A stretch of 64,000 nucleotides of DNA from Candidatus Amunia macphersoniae (lineage in GTDB: Bacteria > Chloroflexota > Dormibacteria > Aeolococcales > Aeolococcaceae), in NCBI GenBank assembly GCA_016464795.1, contig JAEKNN010000054.1, positions 53,940 to 117,939 on the forward strand, written 5' to 3'. The position numbers were made by a program, and so were the translations under genes. A model generated the notes under the pieces. The model saw only the letters and a list, made by a program, of their open reading frames with translations, made no database searches and was not told the origin of the DNA. Below are positions 1 to 8,255 of this stretch, piece after piece. Positions within the stretch are counted from its first letter, which is position 1, and each line of letters starts with the position of its first letter.

Positions 1-929
1 GACAGTCGAATCTCGATGCCTGCGAGCTCGTCGGCCGTGAACGGTCGGCCGTGCTCCACTACCAGTTCCTCGGCCGCCTGGACGGCCGCTTGCGCGGGCG
101 ACCCAACGCTGTAGCGCTTGATGTTGGTCTCTACCACCTCGAAGCGCGTGCCCAGCTCGGCAGAGAGCTCGACACGGCGTGGACTCGGGCCGGTCGCGTC
201 CAGGAAGTTCGGGTGGCCGCTGAACACGTCGTCGACGCCATCTGAACCGCCCGCCACCATGCGCGCAGCGAGAACCCCTTGACTGGCGGGTTGCCCGGCG
301 AACACGTAGGCCTTCTCCACGTGATGCAGGTCACGCATCCAGCTTGTGACACCAGCGGCCTGTTGCGCCGCGTACGAGAGGACGTGGCCGCATTGACGCG
401 CTGAGAGCTGGTACAGAGAGGCGGCAGCCGCCGCGGCTCCAAAGGTCCCGACCAGGGCATGACTGCTGCGCGTGCTCAAGCGCAGGTCGAGGACCTCGAG
501 CCCGACAGCCCGCCCGACTCGGCAGCCCGCGTCATATCCGCTCGCAATCGCGCGGACGAGGTCGACGCCACTTCGTCCGTGGGCTTCGGCCACCGCCAGC
601 GCCGCGGGCACGACGCCGCAGCCCGGGTGGGAGAGGGAGGCGGGATGCGAATCGTCGGTCTCGTCGGCATGGGCCGCCATGCCGTTGGCGAGAGCCGCGC
701 CCACCGCGTTGGTTCGCCCTCGAGTGGCGATGATCGTCGCCTCCTCATGGCCGCCCAGGCCCGAGGCGATCTCGAAACCGCGACGGCCCGGCGCCATCCC
801 AGCCCCGGAGACGGCGGCAGCGACGGTGTCGAGCAGATGACATCCCACCTTGACAACCACGTGGTGCGGGAGCTCACGCTCGAGGGCCGAGGCGATGTGG
901 GCGGTGAGCGCGGCAGTCTGCGCGCTCAC
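1..929 (-). CDS. MmgE/PrpD family protein, C-terminus beyond left edge
   Basis: Translating the minus strand from a GTG at 929 gives about 309 uninterrupted residues with the look of the MmgE/PrpD family (2-methylcitrate dehydratase, cis-aconitate/itaconate decarboxylase and relatives): the family core ADETDDSHPASLSHPG lies near residue 90, followed by AxAVAEAHGRSG and a helical region. The C-terminal domain is outside the window. The frame stays open upstream, so a TTG at 953 is an alternative start; both have a weak purine stretch upstream. It begins 16 bases after the livF stop (or overlaps it from TTG) and is probably the last gene of the livJHMGF transcript. Substrate unknown; two paralogues lie at 9538-12230. 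The family call is firm, the reaction is not. Confidence 0.85.
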   Translation of the reverse strand, partial: MSAQTAALTAHIASALERELPHHVVVKVGCHLLDTVAAAVSGAGMAPGRRGFEIASGLGGHEEATIIATRGRTNAVGAALANGMAAHADETDDSHPASLSHPGCGVVPAALAVAEAHGRSGVDLVRAIASGYDAGCRVGRAVGLEVLDLRLSTRSSHALVGTFGAAAAAASLYQLSARQCGHVLSYAAQQAAGVTSWMRDLHHVEKAYVFAGQPASQGVLAARMVAGGSDGVDDVFSGHPNFLDATGPSPRRVELSAELGTRFEVVETNIKRYSVGSPAQAAVQAAEELVVEHGRPFTADELAGIEIRL

Positions 930-945
930 CAGGTCCGGCCTCGGG

Positions 946-1641
946 TCAACCAACGAAGAGACCTTCGACGTCGGAGCGACCCTTGAGGTCGGAAGATCGG
1001 CCGTGACTGGTGTTCTGGCCGTTCACGAGGACATATGCCTGGTCTGATTGCTCCAGGGCAAATGTCACGTTCTGCTCGATGGTGAGCACACCAATACCGG
1101 CGTTGGCGATGTTCCGGATCGATTCCCACACCTTGGCGGCGTACAGCGGCGAGAGGCCCGCCGTGGGCTCATCGAGCAGCATGATCTTGGGCTGCAGCAT
1201 CAGAGCGCGCGCCATCCCCAACATCGTCTGCTGACCGCCGGAGAGGTTGCTCGCCGACTGCTTCATCGCCACCCGCAAGTCGGGGAAGAGCTCCAGCACC
1301 GTGTCGATCCTGTCTGTCAACTCCTTGGTCAGGGTGAAGCCACCCATCTCGAGATTCTCGCGCACGGAGAGTGAGGGAAAGATGCGACCGAGCTGGGGCA
1401 CGTACCCGAGCCCCGCTCGGACGCGCCGGTACGGGGGCATCTGGCTGATGTCGAGCTCGTCGACATGCACGCTGCCGCCTTGCAGCGGGAGCAGGCCGAT
1501 CAGCGTCTTGAAGAGGGTCGATTTGCCTGCGCCATTGGGTCCGAGGATGGCGACGGTGACGCCGTCCGGAACCGTGATCGCGACATCGCGCAGCACCGGC
1601 TCTCCGCGGTAGCCGGACGTGATTCCTCTGCCGATGAGCAT
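946..1641 (-). CDS. livF: Branched-chain amino acid-type ABC transporter ATP-binding protein LivF
   Basis: One of the two cytoplasmic ATPases of a LivFGHMJ-type importer; it powers uptake of amino acids or small carboxylates. At 231 residues it is the usual LivF length. Visible motifs are Walker A GPNGAGKST near residue 34, the signature LSGGQQ near 133, and Walker B IMLLDEPTAGLSP with the catalytic glutamate. Its ATG overlaps the livG stop (TGATG), so the two are translationally coupled. Fourth gene after livH, livM and livG. The actual substrate cannot be read from the ATPase; the neighbouring acyl-CoA genes suggest a carboxylic acid rather than an amino acid (inference). Confidence 0.93.
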   Translation of the reverse strand: MLIGRGITSGYRGEPVLRDVAITVPDGVTVAILGPNGAGKSTLFKTLIGLLPLQGGSVHVDELDISQMPPYRRVRAGLGYVPQLGRIFPSLSVRENLEMGGFTLTKELTDRIDTVLELFPDLRVAMKQSASNLSGGQQTMLGMARALMLQPKIMLLDEPTAGLSPLYAAKVWESIRNIANAGIGVLTIEQNVTFALEQSDQAYVLVNGQNTSHGRSSDLKGRSDVEGLFVG

Positions 1642-2411
1642 CAGGCGCTTCCCAGGTAGGCGTCGATAACGCGACGGTCGGCTCGCACGGTGTCCAGGTC
1701 GCCCTGAGCCAGGACGGTTCCCTCAGCCATCACGATGACGTCAGAACAGACCCTGCCGACGAAGCTGAGGTTGTGCTCAACGAGCAGCACCTCGATGCCG
1801 CGCCCGCGCAGCCGTTCTATGACCGCAACGACGGTGTCGACCAGCCGTGGGTTGACCCCGGCGATCGGCTCGTCGAGGAGGAGCAGGGTGGGGTTGGCCA
1901 TCAGCGCCCGTGCGATCTCCAACAGCTTCATCTGCCCCCCGGAGAGCTCGCCGCCAAGCGCGTCTCGGCGGTGGCTCAGGCCAACCTCTTCGAGCAGCTC
2001 CTCAGCGCGCGCCCGTAGCTCGTCCTCCTGCGCGCGCCAGAGCGGCGGCAACCATGCCCGTGCGAGGCTCTCACCGCGCTGCACCTGGCGGCCGATCAGC
2101 AGATTCTCCATCAGCGGGAGCCGCGGAAAGACGCGGGCGGTCTGGAACGTCCGCACCAGACCCATGCGTCCGACGGTTGAGCGCAGCTTGCCGGTGATGT
2201 CCTCCCCGCGGAGAACAACTCGTCCGCGAGTGGGTCTGAGGCCGCCGGCGATGATTTCCATCAGGGTGCTCTTGCCGGCGCCGTTGGGGCCGATGAGGCC
2301 GGTGACGTGTCCGGACCGGACCACGAAGCTGCAGTCTCGAACGGCCTGCACGCCACCGAAGTTCTGGCTCACGCTATCGACGGCCAGCAGCGCGTCATCA
2401 ACGGACGTCAC
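1641..2411 (-). CDS. livG: ABC transporter ATP-binding protein LivG
   Basis: Second ATPase of the importer, 256 residues from a GTG at 2411 that overlaps the livM stop (GTGA). A much longer open frame continues upstream but is only the shadow of livM, so the GTG start is preferred. It has Walker A GPNGAGKST, signature ELSGGQMKLLEIARALM, Walker B LLLLDEPIAGVNP, and the H-loop in LLVEHNLSFV. The roughly 25-residue extension between Q-loop and signature (ARAWLPPLWRAQEDELRARA) is typical of LivG compared with LivF. It pairs with LivF on the LivH/LivM permease. Confidence 0.93.
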   Translation of the reverse strand: MTSVDDALLAVDSVSQNFGGVQAVRDCSFVVRSGHVTGLIGPNGAGKSTLMEIIAGGLRPTRGRVVLRGEDITGKLRSTVGRMGLVRTFQTARVFPRLPLMENLLIGRQVQRGESLARAWLPPLWRAQEDELRARAEELLEEVGLSHRRDALGGELSGGQMKLLEIARALMANPTLLLLDEPIAGVNPRLVDTVVAVIERLRGRGIEVLLVEHNLSFVGRVCSDVIVMAEGTVLAQGDLDTVRADRRVIDAYLGSA

Positions 2412-3421
2412 GATGTCGTGGCGTCCGCGGTCTGGGGTGGCGTGGGCAGCTCGGGATTGTCGGGTGTCTCGATCCTGCGCCCATAGAGGCGCACACGGGT
2501 CTCGGGCAGGAGTCCTTGAGGCCTGAAGCGCAGGAAGAGGATGAGCAGGACGCCAATCAGCACGCCTCGTCCCGGGCCCACCAACTCCGACGGGATCGAG
2601 GCGGGGAGGAAGCGGGTGCTCTCGTTGATCCCGACCAGGACGATGGCAGCGCCAACGACGGCGCCGAGGTTGTTGCCGGTGCCCCCGACGATGACCGCGG
2701 CGAAGATGATGAAGGTCTCGAGTGGAAACCAGGCCTGTGACCCGAAGGCCGTTTGGTACTCGATCAGGAGGCCGCCGCCGATGCCGGCGAAGAAGCAGCC
2801 AATCCCAAGCGCTGCCAGGCGCGCGACCAGCGGTCGTCGCCCAAAGGACTCGGCCACGACCTCGTCTTCGCGAACTGCACGCATGAACCGACCGAGTGGC
2901 GAGCGCTGCAATTGCCTGGTGGCGAGGAAGAGAATCGCCGCGAAGATCACCGCGATGATGAGGAAGACGAGCCCGTAGACCTCCTGGCTGGCATCCGCAA
3001 GTTGTGCGTCGAATGGGCGGGGGACCCCGGCGAGCCCCTGGGCGCCGTTGAAGAGCGAATCGTTGTTGGCAACTATGGTGTACAGGACCTGGGCCAGCGA
3101 GAGGGTGGCGATGGCCAAGTAGTCGGCGCGAAGGTTGCGCAGTGTCACCGTCGCCAGAAGCAGGCCGACAGCCGCTGCGGCGAGGCCGCCGAACAGGACG
3201 GGGAGCGGCCACGGGACATTCCAATGGAGGATGTAGAGCTGCGTGAAACCGTTCTCCGTGTTCCCCAGCGACGTGACCGCGGTGATGTAGGCGCCGATGG
3301 CCACGAACGCGATGTAGCCGACGTTCAGCACACCGACATACCCGAATTGGATGTTCAGGCCCAGCGCGAAGATGACGTTGATCGCGATCAGGGTGACGAT
3401 CTCGATGAGGTAGAAGAGCAT
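2408..3421 (-). CDS. livM: ABC transporter permease LivM
   Basis: Inner-membrane permease of the importer, 337 residues with about nine hydrophobic segments. The N-terminal stretch GLNIQFGYVGVLNVGYIAF is the LivM/LivH family hallmark, and GLAGVPRPF and SPLGRFMRAVREDEVVAES are the conserved cytoplasmic loop that docks the ATPases. The C-terminal tail after the last membrane segment (FRPQGLLPETRVRLYGR) is charged and cytoplasmic. Start and stop overlap livH and livG by TGATG and GTGA respectively, so the whole set is one coupled operon. Confidence 0.93.
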   Translation of the reverse strand: MLFYLIEIVTLIAINVIFALGLNIQFGYVGVLNVGYIAFVAIGAYITAVTSLGNTENGFTQLYILHWNVPWPLPVLFGGLAAAAVGLLLATVTLRNLRADYLAIATLSLAQVLYTIVANNDSLFNGAQGLAGVPRPFDAQLADASQEVYGLVFLIIAVIFAAILFLATRQLQRSPLGRFMRAVREDEVVAESFGRRPLVARLAALGIGCFFAGIGGGLLIEYQTAFGSQAWFPLETFIIFAAVIVGGTGNNLGAVVGAAIVLVGINESTRFLPASIPSELVGPGRGVLIGVLLILFLRFRPQGLLPETRVRLYGRRIETPDNPELPTPPQTADATTS

Positions 3422-4299
3422 CAGACTGTCCTGCGGCGAGAGGAGAACAGGCCGCGAGGTCGGAGAAGCAGCACCAGGATGAGGATGAGGAAGGCCAGGC
3501 CACCCTTGTAGGCGGCGTTGATGTACGCGCCCGAGACCTCGATGACGATGCCCAGGACGACGGCGCTGATCAGCGCACCCCAGGGCTTGCCGATGCCACC
3601 CATGATGACTGCCGCGAAGAAGAGGAACAGATACGAGTTGCCGAGGGTTGGCTGCACGTTGTAGACGTTGATCGCGAGCACCACCCCGCCGATGCCGGCG
3701 AACATTCCAGAGATCAACCAGACGGCGCGAGTGACGAGTCGCGTGTTGATGCCGGACGCCTGGGCCAGGTCGGCGCTGTCAGACATGGCTCGCATCGCCT
3801 TGCCCAGCTTGGTGTACTTCAGGAGGATCTGGAGGGCACCGATGGCGGTGATGGCAATGGCGATGATCAGCAGCTGGCTTCCTGTGAAGTTGATGTCGCC
3901 GACGCTGTACTGGGTGTTCGACGGCGCCGCGTAGCGCCGGAAGTCAGTAGTGAAGACTATCTGGTAGAGGTTCTGCAGTATCAGGGACAGCGCGACGGTC
4001 ACGATCAGCAGAACGACCAGGTTTGGCCGCCCCCTGATGAACGGCTCGAACACCACCTGGTCGAGAAGGACGGCAAGCAGGCCGGTGACAGCCATCGCCG
4101 CGACGATGCCGACGAAGACGTTGAAATGCGCCTGGGTGCTCACGAAATATCCAATGTACGCACCCAGCGTCAGAAATTCCCCATAGGCGAAGTTGACAAA
4201 ATTGGTGACGCCGAACTGCAGGCTGAGGCCCACGGCGCCAATCGCGATGACTGACGCAGTGACCAGCCCATAGCCAATCGACTGGATGAGGATGTGCAC
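3421..4299 (-). CDS. livH: ABC transporter permease LivH
   Basis: Second permease subunit, 292 residues, about eight membrane segments. Family features are GLSLQFGVTNFVNFAYGEF near the N-terminus and the coupling loop TKLGKAMRAMSDSADLAQASGI, followed by a conserved GGIGKPWGALISA near the C-terminus. It lies 45 bases downstream of the binding-protein gene and overlaps livM. Together with LivM it forms the translocation pore. Substrate not determinable from the sequence. Confidence 0.93.
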   Translation of the reverse strand: MHILIQSIGYGLVTASVIAIGAVGLSLQFGVTNFVNFAYGEFLTLGAYIGYFVSTQAHFNVFVGIVAAMAVTGLLAVLLDQVVFEPFIRGRPNLVVLLIVTVALSLILQNLYQIVFTTDFRRYAAPSNTQYSVGDINFTGSQLLIIAIAITAIGALQILLKYTKLGKAMRAMSDSADLAQASGINTRLVTRAVWLISGMFAGIGGVVLAINVYNVQPTLGNSYLFLFFAAVIMGGIGKPWGALISAVVLGIVIEVSGAYINAAYKGGLAFLILILVLLLRPRGLFSSRRRTV

Positions 4300-4344
4300 T
4301 GGAACCCCCCTCCTGTGTACGTGACGGTCTGGTTGAGCCCGGTC

Positions 4345-5658
4345 TCAGTAGCTGGCGAGCTCCGCGGCGCTCAGCGTCACGACAGTCTGGGTGGAGCCGT
4401 CGGCGGCGAACTTCAGGGCGTCGAAGGGGCCGAAGGTGTTGTGGTACTTGTCGAAGTCCTGTGAACCGGCGGCGCCCTCGTAGTTGACCTTCTGGCCTGC
4501 CTTGATGGCCTTGAGGCCGCTCGCATAGTCGTTGACCACATTCCCCGGCGGATTGCTGACCTGCGTCACCGCGTCATTGATCGCTTGCGAGTCAGTGGTG
4601 GTTCCGGCCTTGTCCATCGCCAGCGCAGCGAGGATCACCGCGTCATACATGTCGGCAGAGAGGTTGGCCACCTGCTTGGAGTTGTACTTCGCGTTGAAGA
4701 TCTGTTCGTAGTGGGCGCGTCCCTGACCGCTCGGCGCTGAAGACTGCGTGGAGACGACCGAGTTGGCGATCTCGGGACCGATGGCGCTGAAGAAGTCAGA
4801 GGTGCTGGTGGTGTTGGTGCCGATGAACGGGACCGTGAGGAAGCCGGCCTGCTGGATCTGTGGGAAGAGCACGCCGGCGGTCGCAGAGCTGACCTGGAAG
4901 AAGACTGTCTTGGGATGCTGGGCGAAGATTTGCTGGACCTCACTGCGGTACGAGGTCTGGTTGGGCGCGATGTCGACTGTGGCGACCAGCTGGCCACCGT
5001 GACGCTGGTAGGCATCGGTGATCGGAGCCTTCAGCGTCTGTGCGGCGGGCTGCTTCTCGAAGACCAGGGCGGCGGTCGTGAGGTTGTTCTTGAGCGCGTA
5101 GTCCGCCATTGCGGTTCCCTGTTGCGAGTCCGACGCGGTGGTCCGCCAGAAGTACTTGTCGGTGCTCTTGTCGAGCGAGGTCGATCCGCCGACGATGAAC
5201 TGCGGGACACGGGCCCGCTCCGACTGCTTGATGACAGTCGGGCCGGTGATGGTGCGGGGGCCGACGAGCACCGGAACGTGGTCGACGTTGAGCAGCTTGC
5301 TCTCCGCCGAGCTGGCATCGGTCGGGTCGCTGGCGGTGTCGCCGGTGATCAGCTGGATGTGGGCGCCGTTGACTCCACCGGCGGCGTTGATCTCGTCCAC
5401 GGCGAGGTTGACGCCCTTCATCAGGTCGGTGCCTGCCTGGGCGAAGGGTCCCGTGAACGGGGCCATCACTCCGAAGGTCACAGTGCCGCCGCCCCCGCCG
5501 CTTGAGCTGGAGCCCGAGCCGGATCCGCAAGCGGCCAGGGCCGGCACCAGCCCGCACACTGCCGCGAATACGACAAGGCGGCTCGAGCGGGACCCCGACT
5601 GCTGACGCTGCCAATCGTTGCGTTCCGCGCGATGCACCCGTCGTGACACGTGGTTCAT
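4345..5658 (-). CDS. ABC transporter substrate-binding lipoprotein (LivJ/K-like)
   Basis: Periplasmic-binding-protein fold of peripheral type I, 437 residues, that captures the ligand for the LivHMGF importer. A basic N-terminus is followed by a hydrophobic segment and the lipobox PALAAC near residue 45, then a Ser/Gly-rich linker that would hold the domain off the membrane. The family pattern VTFGVMAPFTGPFAQAG and GVNLAVDEINAAGGVNG follows. It is the first gene of the operon, preceded by a good promoter (5699-5728). The ligand is unknown; such proteins bind branched amino acids, amides, aromatic acids or dicarboxylates. Confidence 0.9.
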   Translation of the reverse strand: MNHVSRRVHRAERNDWQRQQSGSRSSRLVVFAAVCGLVPALAACGSGSGSSSSGGGGGTVTFGVMAPFTGPFAQAGTDLMKGVNLAVDEINAAGGVNGAHIQLITGDTASDPTDASSAESKLLNVDHVPVLVGPRTITGPTVIKQSERARVPQFIVGGSTSLDKSTDKYFWRTTASDSQQGTAMADYALKNNLTTAALVFEKQPAAQTLKAPITDAYQRHGGQLVATVDIAPNQTSYRSEVQQIFAQHPKTVFFQVSSATAGVLFPQIQQAGFLTVPFIGTNTTSTSDFFSAIGPEIANSVVSTQSSAPSGQGRAHYEQIFNAKYNSKQVANLSADMYDAVILAALAMDKAGTTTDSQAINDAVTQVSNPPGNVVNDYASGLKAIKAGQKVNYEGAAGSQDFDKYHNTFGPFDALKFAADGSTQTVVTLSAAELASY

Positions 5659-5681
5659 ATTCAGTGCCCCACTCCCCCGAT

Positions 5682-5700
5682 ATCTGATCAGAAATCAGAT
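5682..5700. promoter_or_regulatory. Palindromic operator candidate for the divergent GntR regulator
   Basis: Perfect inverted repeat ATCTGAT / ATCAGAT separated by CAGAA, in the space between the divergent importer and gntR-type regulator genes. It touches the -10 of the importer promoter (rc of 5699-5704) and a GATAAT at 5698-5703 that could be the -10 of the regulator gene. Binding here would block both directions. GntR/FCD repressors commonly bind short palindromes next to their own gene, so autoregulation and control of the importer is the simplest reading; this is inference. Confidence 0.6.
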
Positions 5701-5728
5701 AATGACGGCGCGTTGTAGGGGGAGTCAA
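5699..5728 (-). promoter_or_regulatory. Promoter of the liv importer operon
   Basis: On the minus strand, -35 TTGACT (5728-5723), an 18-base spacer and -10 CATTAT (5704-5699) match a housekeeping sigma promoter. Transcription would begin inside the palindrome at 5682-5700 and reach the binding-protein ATG at 5658. Confidence 0.6.
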
Positions 5729-5801
5729 GCTCCGACTGCTTCAGCTTCCGTACGCTGAGCGCAGGTGCGGAGGAACCAGGGCAGGGGTGGAGGAGAAGCC
5801 G

Positions 5802-6548
5802 ATGGCACTTGAGCCCGACCAAGAGAGCGAGGCCACGCACGCCCCTGGTTCTCGAGGCGCCGGGGAGGCGCTGCCGATCGGACGTCTCGGCTCCCGGCAG
5901 AAGCTCGGCCACGAGGTTGCCCGATATCTTCGTGACGCGATTCTGAGCGGCACCTTCGTCCCGGGCCAGCGGCTCGGGGTCACCGAGCTGGCCGCGGTGC
6001 TGGGCGTCAGCACCATGCCCGTCCGAGAGGCGCTGGTCGGCCTGGCGGGGGAGGGGCTGGTCAGCGAGCTTGCCCGGCACGGCTTCCACGTGGCTCGCTT
6101 CCATTCGGCTGACATCGCCGACGTCTACCGGGTGCATGCATTTGTCGCCGGCCTGCTCGCCGAAGCTGCCGCTCCGCTGATCACCGAGGCCCAACTCCAA
6201 GAGCTGCGAGTCATCGACGCGGAGATCGCCGAGCTCCACGCGCAGACCGCCGATGCCGAGTACCGCTCGGACGCGATCGAGGCACTCAACTACCGCTTTC
6301 ACCGTCTGATCAACTGGGTCAGCGACCACGACCGGCTGAGGTGGTACCTCCGCACCGCCAGCCAATATGTGCCGCGCCACTTCTATGCGCGGATCCCTGG
6401 TTGGATCGAACGCACCGTCGACGATCACGGCGACATCATCGACGCCCTCGCGGCACGCGATGGGGTCACCGCCCGCCGCCTCATCGAGGAGCACGTGGAC
6501 GGAGCCGGCGCGCTGGTGATCGCCAACCTGAAGCAGCCCGATGCGTGA
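5802..6548 (+). CDS. GntR family transcriptional regulator (FCD/FadR subfamily)
   Basis: Ligand-responsive DNA-binding protein, 248 residues from ATG 5802, which has a GGAGGAG ribosome site 6-10 bases upstream; a GTG at 5787 in frame is the alternative. Residues about 25-95 form the GntR winged helix (LGHEVARYLRDAILSG, then LGVTELAAVLGVSTMPVREAL). The remainder is an all-helical FCD effector domain whose scattered His and Asp residues (for example NYRFHRLINW) would bind a metal and a carboxylate ligand. It is divergent from the importer and convergent with the hydratase gene. It probably senses the cluster substrate and controls both halves through palindromes at 5682 and 9494. Confidence 0.9.
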   Translation: MALEPDQESEATHAPGSRGAGEALPIGRLGSRQKLGHEVARYLRDAILSGTFVPGQRLGVTELAAVLGVSTMPVREALVGLAGEGLVSELARHGFHVARFHSADIADVYRVHAFVAGLLAEAAAPLITEAQLQELRVIDAEIAELHAQTADAEYRSDAIEALNYRFHRLINWVSDHDRLRWYLRTASQYVPRHFYARIPGWIERTVDDHGDIIDALAARDGVTARRLIEEHVDGAGALVIANLKQPDA

Positions 6549-6576
6549 GCCGACATTGCTCTTGCGATCGGTCTGA

Positions 6577-7080
6577 TCAGGCCTTCGGTTTCTCGATCGC
6601 GACAGGCTGCTGTGGTCCGCGACCCCGGCGATAGACCATCAGGGTGCGCGTGAAGGTGATGACGATCACCCCGTCCTGGTTGAATCCGCGGGTAGACACC
6701 TTCACGATGCCGACGTCGGGACGAGATTGCGACTCCCGCAGTTCCAGAACCGCCGAGTCCGAGTAGATGGTGTCGCCCTCGAACACGGGAGCGGGCATCC
6801 GCACCTCGTCCCAGCCGAGATTGGCCATGACGTTCTGCGACACGTCGGAGACGGATTGCCCGGTGACCAGTGCCAGGGTGAAGGTCGAGTCGACAAGAGG
6901 CTCCTTCCATTGCGTCTGGGCCGCGTAGTGCCTGTCGAAATGGAGGGGAGCTGTGTTCTGGGTCAGCAGGGTGAACCAGGAGTTGTCGACAGCGAGCACG
7001 GTGCGCCCCAGCGGATGGCGATATGTGTCACCCACCTCGAAGTCCTCGAAGAACCGGCCGCGCCACCCACCCTTCTCCAC
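6577..7080 (-). CDS. MaoC-family hot-dog hydratase/dehydratase
   Basis: Single-domain hot-dog protein of 167 residues. GRFFEDFEVGDTYRHPLGRT at the N-terminus and the later NTAPLHFDRHYA carry the MaoC hydratase signature with the catalytic Asp/His pair. Small MaoC proteins of this form include mesaconyl-CoA and beta-methylmalyl-CoA (de)hydratases. It sits 2 bases after the acyl-CoA dehydrogenase stop in a three-gene unit with a CoA-transferase, so it most likely hydrates the enoyl-CoA made by the dehydrogenase. The exact substrate is inference. Confidence 0.88.
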   Translation of the reverse strand: MEKGGWRGRFFEDFEVGDTYRHPLGRTVLAVDNSWFTLLTQNTAPLHFDRHYAAQTQWKEPLVDSTFTLALVTGQSVSDVSQNVMANLGWDEVRMPAPVFEGDTIYSDSAVLELRESQSRPDVGIVKVSTRGFNQDGVIVITFTRTLMVYRRGRGPQQPVAIEKPKA

Positions 7081-7082
7081 GA

Positions 7083-8255
7083 TCAGCCTCCGTACGAGCG
7101 GGGCATTCCCAACACGTTCTGGCCGAGGAACGCCAGGACGAGATTGTTGGTGACCGGTGCGTTGAGATAGAGCCTGGTTTCACGGAACTTCCGCTCGACG
7201 TCGTACTCCGCTGCGAATCCCCAACCACCGTGGGTGTCGAGGCAGGCGTTGGCGGCCTGCCACGACGCCTCGGACGCGAGCAGCTTGGCCATGTTGGCCT
7301 CCGCCCCGCAGCGCTGACCGGCGTCGAAGAGGGCGGCGGCCTGCCAGCGCATCAGGTCGGCGGCCTCGACGGCGGCGTAGGCGCGAGCGATGGGAAACTG
7401 GACGCCCTGGTTCGCCCCGATCGCACGACCGAACGCCTCTCGGTTGCTCGCATATGCCGCCGCGGTGCGAACGAACCAGTGACCGTCTCCCACGCACTCG
7501 GCGGCGATCAGGATCCGCTCAGCATTCATCCCGTCGAGGATGTACCCGAAGCCCTCGCCGACCTCGCCGATCAGGGCCTCGTCCCCGACCTCGAGGCCGT
7601 CAAGGAAGACCTCGGTGGTGGCATGGTTCATCAGCGTTCTCATCGGTCGGATGGTCATCTGCAGGCCTGCCTGGCGAAGGTCGACCAAGAACACCGACAA
7701 CCCATCGCGGCGGCGTGAAACCTCTGCAAGGGGCGTGGTCCTGGCGATCAACAGCATCAGGTCGGAGTGCTGGGCGCGCGATGTGAAGGCCTTCTGCCCG
7801 CGCAGCCGCCACCCTCCCGCAATCCTCTCCGCGCTGGTCGTGATCGCTGTGGTGTCTGACCCCGCCGTCGGTTCGGTCACGCCAAACGCCTGGAGACGGA
7901 CGGTGCCGTCGGCGATCTGCGGCAACCAGCGCTGCTTCTGCGTATCGCTGCCATGCCGCAGCACGGTGCCCATGGTGTACATCTGGGCGTGGCAGGCGGC
8001 GGCGTTGCCCCCCTGGGAGTTGATCTCCTCGAGCACCACGCTGGCGGCGGTGATGCCCAGACCGGCCCCGCCGTACTGCTCAGGGATCAAGATGCCGAGC
8101 CAGCCCTGAGCCGTCAGCTCCCGGACGAATCGCTCGGGGTAGCTGTCCGGCTCGAGGTCGCGCCAGTACGAGCCACCGAAACGAGAGCACAACTCGGCCA
8201 CGGCCTGGCGAATCTCGGGCAGCTCCTCGGCATGCCGGGGTTCGAGCACGGTCAT
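7083..8255 (-). CDS. Acyl-CoA dehydrogenase
   Basis: FAD-dependent enzyme of 390 residues that introduces a 2,3 double bond into an acyl-CoA. The start is ATG 8255, which overlaps the CoA-transferase stop (ATGA); the open frame upstream is not used. The N-terminal helical domain is followed by the FAD-binding signature FGVTEPTAGSDT near residue 125, and the C-terminal domain contains AYASNREAFGRAIGANQGVQ and DTHGGWGFAAEYDVERKFR, as expected. It is the middle gene of CoA-transferase, dehydrogenase, hydratase, which gives a logical activation, oxidation and hydration series. Substrate unknown. Confidence 0.92.
   Translation of the reverse strand: MTVLEPRHAEELPEIRQAVAELCSRFGGSYWRDLEPDSYPERFVRELTAQGWLGILIPEQYGGAGLGITAASVVLEEINSQGGNAAACHAQMYTMGTVLRHGSDTQKQRWLPQIADGTVRLQAFGVTEPTAGSDTTAITTSAERIAGGWRLRGQKAFTSRAQHSDLMLLIARTTPLAEVSRRRDGLSVFLVDLRQAGLQMTIRPMRTLMNHATTEVFLDGLEVGDEALIGEVGEGFGYILDGMNAERILIAAECVGDGHWFVRTAAAYASNREAFGRAIGANQGVQFPIARAYAAVEAADLMRWQAAALFDAGQRCGAEANMAKLLASEASWQAANACLDTHGGWGFAAEYDVERKFRETRLYLNAPVTNNLVLAFLGQNVLGMPRSYGG

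Noticed and set aside
459..986. Plus-strand frame of 175 codons at the left edge
   Set aside because: Opposite strand carries a continuous MmgE/PrpD sequence; the plus frame is its shadow.
1641..3503. Single 620-codon frame covering livG and beyond
   Set aside because: The upstream 360 codons are the out-of-frame shadow of livM; livG starts at the GTGA overlap at 2411.
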